This document shows, in pieces, positions 6,509 to 10,514 of a stretch of DNA of 10,514 nucleotides. The position numbers and the translations under genes were made by a program. Origin of the DNA: Anaerolineae bacterium (lineage in GTDB: Bacteria; Chloroflexota; Anaerolineae; 4572-78; J111). Location of the stretch: NCBI GenBank assembly GCA_020433835.1, contig JAGRBY010000218.1:1-10514 (forward strand). Direction: 5' to 3'. Under the pieces are notes generated by a model. The model had not been told where the DNA came from. It saw only the letters and a program-made list of their open reading frames with translations, and did no database searches. Within the stretch, counting starts at the first letter, position 1. Each line of letters begins with the position of its first letter.

Positions 6509-7147
6509 ATGACAGCAAAAACCAGTGGGCTGTATTATCCCAACAAAATGGCTCGCATTTACATTTTGTCGATTCAGGAGACAATCGGTGCTGACGCGAT
6601 GGATGCCGTGCTGGCTCAGGCCGGTGTGCCGCCAGAGTTCAACCCCCCACCCAGCAACTTTGCTCAAGAGTTCGATTTCGCCTACTTTGCCGGTATCGGC
6701 ACAGCCTTAGAGAAAATGTACGGCCCGCGCGGTGAACGTGGCCTCACCGTGCATGCCGGTCGGGCCTCGTTTGCCAAGGGTCTGGCCGAGTACGGCCCCA
6801 TTACCGGCACGCGCGAATTGGCCTTCAAAATGATCAATCTGGAAGCCAAGCTGCGTATCCTCTTCAAAGCCATGGCCGAGTCCTACTCCCGTTTCAGCGA
6901 TCAAAAAACCACCACCGCAGAAGCCGACGATCACTTTAAGTTTCTCATTCACGCCTGCCCCCGCTGCTGGCACCGCACCAGCGACAAACCCATCTGCTAC
7001 AGTGCCATCGGCATTCTAGAAGAAGCGTGCAGTTGGGTCAGCAGCGGCCAGAAATTTCTGGTTGAAGAGGTTGAATGCATCGCCACCGGAGCTGAGGCGT
7101 GTGTGTTTCATATTCAAAAAGAACCGTGGGTAGGGGGTAAGGGGTAG
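6509..7147 (+). CDS. V4R (4-vinyl reductase) domain protein
   Basis: The protein has 212 residues from the ATG at 6509, chosen because the promoter at 6448-6476 lies just upstream and because the product then begins MTAKTSGLYYPNKMARIY, a natural-looking start. No strong ribosome-binding site is seen. The C-terminal ~70 residues carry the V4R pattern: C150-P-R-C153, C163 in ICYS, C174, then FLVEEVECIATGAEACVF with C190 and C198. V4R domains bind small hydrocarbon-like ligands and occur as sensors and assembly or chaperone-like proteins. The cysteines could also hold a metal. The N-terminal ~135 residues are helical and lack a signal peptide, so the protein is cytosolic. The last codons (VGGKG-stop) are encoded by the G-rich repeat, so the native C-terminus was probably altered by repeat growth. 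The kinase gene starts 87 bp downstream on the same strand, suggesting a linked sensor-signalling role (inference). Confidence 0.8.
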   Translation: MTAKTSGLYYPNKMARIYILSIQETIGADAMDAVLAQAGVPPEFNPPPSNFAQEFDFAYFAGIGTALEKMYGPRGERGLTVHAGRASFAKGLAEYGPITGTRELAFKMINLEAKLRILFKAMAESYSRFSDQKTTTAEADDHFKFLIHACPRCWHRTSDKPICYSAIGILEEACSWVSSGQKFLVEEVECIATGAEACVFHIQKEPWVGGKG

Positions 7148-7203
7148 GGGGTAGGGATTAGGGGAAAACCCCCTTACTACTTACTACCTACCCCTTACCC
7201 CCC
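7128..7203 (+). terminator. G-rich/C-rich hairpin repeat over the V4R stop codon
   Basis: The G-rich arm (7128-7164) holds six runs of 3-5 G separated by TA, TAA or ATTA. The C-rich arm (7169-7203) folds back on it across an AAAA loop. A 16-bp stretch at 7133-7148 is perfectly complementary to 7187-7202. The V4R stop TAG (7145-7147) lies inside the left arm. The structure could attenuate transcription into the kinase gene, and the G runs fit an intramolecular G-quadruplex motif. There is no U tract, so it is not a classic intrinsic terminator. Confidence 0.5.
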
Positions 7204-7234
7204 TCGTGGTCTGTAGCTAAAAAGGGGACGATTC

Positions 7235-8953
7235 TTGCTAACTCCCGGTCAAAAGCTGTTCGAATTTGAAATTGTGCGTCAGTTAGGGCAGGGTGGCTTT
7301 GCGGCGGTATTTGAAGCGGTCGATCTCCTGCTCGACCGCAAAGTGGCGATTAAGCAGCTTCACCTCAAGCGCGTTCACGATAAAAAATCCATCCAACGCT
7401 TTATTCAAGAGGCCCGCATCAACGCCGCGCTAGAGCACCCCAACGTGGTATCTCTCTACGGATTGCGCGTTGAAAAAGAACGCTTTTATATGATTATGGA
7501 ATACCTGCCCGGCGGTACGCTCCAAAGTCTGCTTAATAAACAGGGCAAACTCCCCATCGAGCAAGCGGTCAATCTCACCATAGGCATTTGCGAGGGGTTG
7601 GCCAAGTTTCACGAAAAGGGGGTTATCCATCGCGATATCAAGCCGGAGAATATCTTGCTCACGGCCGATGGCCGGCCCAAGATCATCGACTTTGGCATCG
7701 CCCACGTGCCGGAAGCAATTGGCGGCCTGGGCATCACCGAGGTCGGCTTCCAGCCCAGCACACTGATTTGCAGTTCGCCGGAGCAGGTGCGGGGCGAAAA
7801 ACTCGATCCGCGCAGCGATGTCTACCAAATCGGCGAGGTGCTCTATTATATGCTGGCCGGTGAGCACTACATTAATCTGGCCAAGCTGGAAGGCGAGGCA
7901 CTGACCAGTGCCGGTACTAACAAAATCCGGTCGCAGGCCAAGCTGTATCACCTGCTCGAGCGGGCCATCTGCGAGGAGATGCCGGACGGCTTGAAGACCC
8001 TGTGGCGCGAGGTCGGGGCGCTGGCCGGCGCGGTCGAGGATGCGCTGTCGAAGAATAAGCAAAATCGCTATAAAGATGCGGCTGAGTTCGCGGCGGCGCT
8101 CAAAACATTAAGCATCAACACCACGCCCGTTTCTGATGAGGCCGATCACCACTATCTCAAGGATGCCAAAACCTACAACAAGCGCGGCCTGGCCCACGTC
8201 AGCACCCGCAACTACGAGCAGGCCATTATCGACTACAACCAGGCCATCGAGCTGGATCCCCAATATGCTGAAGCCTATAACAACCGCAGCACGGCCCATT
8301 TGCTAATGGGCAACTATGCCCAGGCCGTCACCGACTGCACCCGCGCCCTGAAATATGCCACCGATTTCGTGGCGGCCTACGTTAACCGAGGCATCGCCTA
8401 CACCGGGCTGCGCGATTATGCCCGGGCCAGGGCCGATTATTCCAAAGCGTTGGAACTCGACCCCGATAACGTCTACGCCTATTTTAATCGCGGCAATACC
8501 TACATTTGGATGGGCAGTAATGAGGAGGCGATTGGCGACTATAACCAGGCCATCGCCCTCGACCCGGAGTTTGTGGCGGCTTACGTCAATCGCGGTGTGG
8601 CCTACAGCGAGTCGAAAAACTATAAGCTGGCCCTGGTCGATTTCAATAAAGCGATTGCGCTCAACAAAGATTATGTGTATGCTTACTATAACCGCGCCAA
8701 TCTCCAGCGCGAGTTCCGCCAGTACGAGGCCGCCATTGCCGACTACGGCAAGGTCATCGAACTCAACCCCGAACACCCCCACGCTTATGAAAATCGCGGC
8801 GATTCCTATGCCGCCATCGGCGACGAAGATCACGCCACCGATGATTACACCCGCATCATGAGCCAGATTTCAACCATTCACCCCAAACGCCTCAGCGTGG
8901 CCCACAGCATGATTATGCCGGCCATGCCGCTCAATTTTTTGAAGCGGAAATAA
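7235..8953 (+). CDS. Ser/Thr protein kinase with C-terminal TPR repeats
   Basis: This 572-residue protein starts at TTG 7235, preceded by AGGGGA (7223-7228) at 6-nt spacing; there is no nearby ATG in frame. The kinase domain (about 9-285) has an intact Hanks set: glycine loop LGQGGFAAVF (17-26), VAIK lysine K40, αC segment FIQEAR, HRDIKPEN with D134, DFG at 152-154, SSPEQVRG in place of APE, and SDVYQIG. It should be catalytically active. From about residue 307 to 545 there are seven consecutive TPR units, each ~34 residues, with the A-Y-x-N-R-G and AI.DY..AI.LDP patterns. No membrane segment lies between the domains, so the protein is cytosolic, unlike PASTA-type PknB kinases. TPRs usually hold protein partners. 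The natural candidate is the V4R protein encoded just upstream, but that is an inference. Confidence 0.92.
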   Translation: MLTPGQKLFEFEIVRQLGQGGFAAVFEAVDLLLDRKVAIKQLHLKRVHDKKSIQRFIQEARINAALEHPNVVSLYGLRVEKERFYMIMEYLPGGTLQSLLNKQGKLPIEQAVNLTIGICEGLAKFHEKGVIHRDIKPENILLTADGRPKIIDFGIAHVPEAIGGLGITEVGFQPSTLICSSPEQVRGEKLDPRSDVYQIGEVLYYMLAGEHYINLAKLEGEALTSAGTNKIRSQAKLYHLLERAICEEMPDGLKTLWREVGALAGAVEDALSKNKQNRYKDAAEFAAALKTLSINTTPVSDEADHHYLKDAKTYNKRGLAHVSTRNYEQAIIDYNQAIELDPQYAEAYNNRSTAHLLMGNYAQAVTDCTRALKYATDFVAAYVNRGIAYTGLRDYARARADYSKALELDPDNVYAYFNRGNTYIWMGSNEEAIGDYNQAIALDPEFVAAYVNRGVAYSESKNYKLALVDFNKAIALNKDYVYAYYNRANLQREFRQYEAAIADYGKVIELNPEHPHAYENRGDSYAAIGDEDHATDDYTRIMSQISTIHPKRLSVAHSMIMPAMPLNFLKRK

Positions 8954-8962
8954 AGATTCGTA

Positions 8963-9030
8963 ACTGGAGATCAGATACTGGAGACTGTGTGTTTGTAATC
9001 CCACCCAATCTCCAATCTCTAGTCTCCAAT
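8963..9030. terminator. Inverted repeat between convergent genes
   Basis: ACTGGAGATCAGATACTGGA (8963-8982, continuing to 8984) is complementary to 9009-9030 at about 17 of 22 positions. Both arms are built from a TGGAGAT-like heptad. It lies between the kinase stop (8953) and the stop of the convergent - strand gene (9037) and probably ends transcription from both sides. There is no clear T run. Confidence 0.5.
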
Positions 9031-9036
9031 CTCCTC

Positions 9037-9537
9037 TTACCCCTGCTCCACCAACCGAAACGCCTGGCTGATACTGTCGGTGTTCCAGCCGTTTTTGCCC
9101 AGGTTTTGGGTGATGGTATCGTTGCTTAAACCCTTTTGTTGGGCTTTGCGAATGTAGTTAATCAAGGCAACCTGGTCTTTGGTCAGGTTCGATGTGTCTA
9201 TTGCGTTTTGGTCGAGGCTGTCGGGGGTGGTTTGTAAGGCGTTAGTAGCGGTGTTGGGTTTCTTGCCAAACATCGCCGCCACATCGACACCGGCGGCTTT
9301 GAGGATCATATTGGCTAGCATAACCACCAGATACCCTAAGCCATACCAAATAGGTACCCAAATAATCAAGCTGATACCGGCGGTGCAGATAATTGAAAGG
9401 GCCATCAAGGTAAACACGTCGTTTGGGTTGCCTAGAAGAATGGCGAGTATGACATAAGAGAGGACTATGCCGATGGGAATAGCCAGAGGGGATAAAATCA
9501 ACGCTTTCTTTAATGTTCGATAAACAGGGTTGCTCAT
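9037..9537 (-). CDS. Small membrane protein with C-terminal helical tail
   Basis: The gene reads leftward. GGGAG lies 6 nt before the second of two adjacent ATG codons, so a start at 9537 is preferred to 9540. The product is 166 residues. The N-terminal half has hydrophobic segments at roughly residues 13-36 and 42-80 (probably two or three membrane helices). A Thr/Asn/Gln-rich linker follows. The last ~45 residues form a soluble helical unit (QVALINYIRKA ... ITQNLGKNGWNTDSISQAF), a pattern of the form YI..A...G.S...I...L...GW....I..AF. This tail occurs on membrane proteins of several bacterial groups, but I cannot assign a named family or function. A remnant of the same tail lies just upstream (9556-9642). 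The gene lies in the same direction as the larger membrane protein gene. Confidence 0.75.
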   Translation of the reverse strand: MSNPVYRTLKKALILSPLAIPIGIVLSYVILAILLGNPNDVFTLMALSIICTAGISLIIWVPIWYGLGYLVVMLANMILKAAGVDVAAMFGKKPNTATNALQTTPDSLDQNAIDTSNLTKDQVALINYIRKAQQKGLSNDTITQNLGKNGWNTDSISQAFRLVEQG

Positions 9538-9555
9538 CATGAACTCCCGGATGGG

Positions 9556-9642
9556 TTAGGTTTTGTTTTCAATACGTTGAAATGCCTGTGCGATGCTTGG
9601 GGCGTTCCAATCGCTTTTTTTGAGATTGCTTTGATAACGTTT
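9556..9642 (-). pseudogene. Remnant of a GW-type helical tail after a UGA
   Basis: On the - strand, directly after the TGA (9645-9643) of the larger membrane protein gene and in the same frame, 28 codons read KRYQSNLKKSDWNAPSIAQA then FQRIENKT and stop TAA (9556-9558). This matches the end of the neighbouring small protein (ITQNLGKNGWNTDSISQAF). It has no start codon or ribosome-binding site of its own. It is either a leftover of a duplicated or deleted neighbour gene, or a C-terminal extension cut off by the UGA. Confidence 0.55.
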
Positions 9643-10514
9643 TCACAGCGGGTTTTCCAGATTAATTTCCCAAAAGCGAATAAAGGTGATAACCAACGCC
9701 AGGTAAAGCGGCACCGCAAAGGCAACCTCAACCGGCACATTGGCAAAAATCGTTTCAAAGCCGGTAAAGTTAGCCGTGGCGCTTGGCCCATACAGGCGGT
9801 AACCGTGGTGGATAAACCAGGCTTCAATCGGCAGGACAAGCACCCCAATAACCCCCAGGTAAACCAAAAAACGGGCCACAAGCCCAAAGTTAATGAGCAG
9901 CCTGTCAACAGCATACAGCGTCAGCCAGATGATCAAAACCCACAGGCCGGTCATCAAAAAACTAACATCATGGTAAATGTAAGACCAGGCCGGTAAATTA
10001 GCGTTAACTACCATCGGCTCGATCATCAGCTCGAACAGAAAAACCCCCAGTATCGAAATGACCAGGCTGCCTAACCAGTGCCGTTTCTTAACCGGCGCAA
10101 TCAACGCATCGTCCAGCGACAGGCTCCAATATTTGTAAAAGCTAATGACCAGCGCCATAAAGACAGGGACGTAATACAACACTTCAATATTAACGCCCAA
10201 TATCGTCGGCCCCCAAAAAACGGCCTGCACCTCGGGCGAGTAGGTGCGAATGCCCAGGTTGACCACCAGCCCTTCAAAAAATATCACCAGAATGGTCAAC
10301 ACAACCAGATACGCCCCAAAACGCTGCCAGAGCCGCATCTGGGCCAAAAAGTAATCGACCAGCACCACGGTTCCCAGTACCAGCGTGCTCCAGCCGAGCA
10401 TTAAAATCCAACTGACATCCTGGTAAATGTACGCCCATTGACCCATATTGTGGTTATTCCACATCGGCGCGGTGAAAAACTCGAAGATGAGCACCCCGGC
10501 CGCGATGATGGCGT
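9643..10514 (-). CDS. Internally duplicated polytopic membrane protein, 5' end outside window
   Basis: The frame is open to the window edge: codons upstream of the GTG at 10494 read AIIAAG and continue the first membrane helix. That GTG is therefore probably internal and the gene is 5'-truncated by the window. The visible product is about 290 residues with roughly eight hydrophobic segments. It consists of two halves offset by 150 residues (numbering from GTG 10494): FEFFTAPMW/FELMIEPMV (4/154), WAYIYQDVS/WSYIYHDVS (20/170), FFEGLVVNLGIRTY/PIEAWFIHHGYRLY (72/222), and a later IEVLYYVP/VEVAFAVP pair. Charged residues repeated in both halves within or beside membrane segments (E5/E155, D26/D176, E74/E224, E104/E256) suggest a pseudo-symmetric active site or transport path. 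I do not recognise the family. The layout recalls duplicated membrane cyclases of isoprenoid metabolism, but this is weak. The stop TGA is followed in frame by a tail remnant. Confidence 0.7.
   Translation of the reverse strand, partial: AIIAAGVLIFEFFTAPMWNNHNMGQWAYIYQDVSWILMLGWSTLVLGTVVLVDYFLAQMRLWQRFGAYLVVLTILVIFFEGLVVNLGIRTYSPEVQAVFWGPTILGVNIEVLYYVPVFMALVISFYKYWSLSLDDALIAPVKKRHWLGSLVISILGVFLFELMIEPMVVNANLPAWSYIYHDVSFLMTGLWVLIIWLTLYAVDRLLINFGLVARFLVYLGVIGVLVLPIEAWFIHHGYRLYGPSATANFTGFETIFANVPVEVAFAVPLYLALVITFIRFWEINLENPL

Noticed and set aside
7430..8062. 210-codon open frame on the - strand opposite the kinase
   Set aside because: It overlaps the conserved HRD/DFG region of a clear kinase, and its length comes from the codon bias of the real gene.
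8303..8833. 176-codon open frame on the - strand opposite the TPR region
   Set aside because: Its Val/Ile/Gly-rich periodic sequence is the complement of the TPR repeats, with no independent support.
9577..9996. 139-codon open frame on the + strand opposite the membrane protein
   Set aside because: Gln/Asn/Lys-rich antisense of a hydrophobic coding region, with no promoter or ribosome-binding site.

Overview
The window looks like an accessory stretch of a bacterial chromosome. Four things point, without proof, to a filamentous Chloroflexota (Anaerolineae-like) or similar genome: a V4R-domain protein next to a Ser/Thr kinase with a TPR tail, C/T-rich heptanucleotide repeats between genes, a short 'CGCAGAT' palindromic element, and a RelE-type toxin-antitoxin remnant. 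The taxon is an inference from gene style; there is no rRNA or other marker.

Left block (1-5060, + strand): three tightly coupled genes form one operon. They are a TerB-C-type protein (its 5' end lies outside the window), a BrxD/DUF2791-like P-loop ATPase, and an Lhr/BrxHI-like DEAD/DEAH helicase. The junctions are 1 bp apart (stop at 1439, ATG at 1441) and TAATG (1-bp overlap at 2796), so the proteins are probably made in fixed ratio. No methyltransferase, PglZ or nuclease is visible. This is therefore not a complete BREX locus in view, but it is the kind of ATPase-helicase-TerB set expected of a DNA-processing or anti-phage system.

Middle (5061-6508): about 1.4 kb without an intact recognisable gene. 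It starts with a near-consensus promoter that drives a wrecked type II toxin-antitoxin pair. The antitoxin gene is split by a palindromic element flanked by degenerate direct repeats, and only the last ~20 codons of a RelE/ParE-type toxin remain. An unusual array follows, in which the palindromic core ACATGT recurs at multiples of about 20.4 bp (two helical turns) and weaker copies spread over roughly 5.73-6.33 kb. The region ends with a C-rich heptad repeat and a good promoter.

Right block: a V4R-domain protein (6509-7147) and a kinase-TPR protein (7235-8953) lie on the + strand. A long G-rich/C-rich hairpin separates them and carries the V4R stop codon. They look like a sensor-signalling pair. 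An inverted-repeat terminator follows, then two convergent - strand membrane proteins: a small one with a C-terminal helical tail (9037-9537) and an internally duplicated polytopic protein that runs off the window end (9643-10514). A remnant resembling the small protein's tail lies between them, in frame after the UGA of the larger gene.
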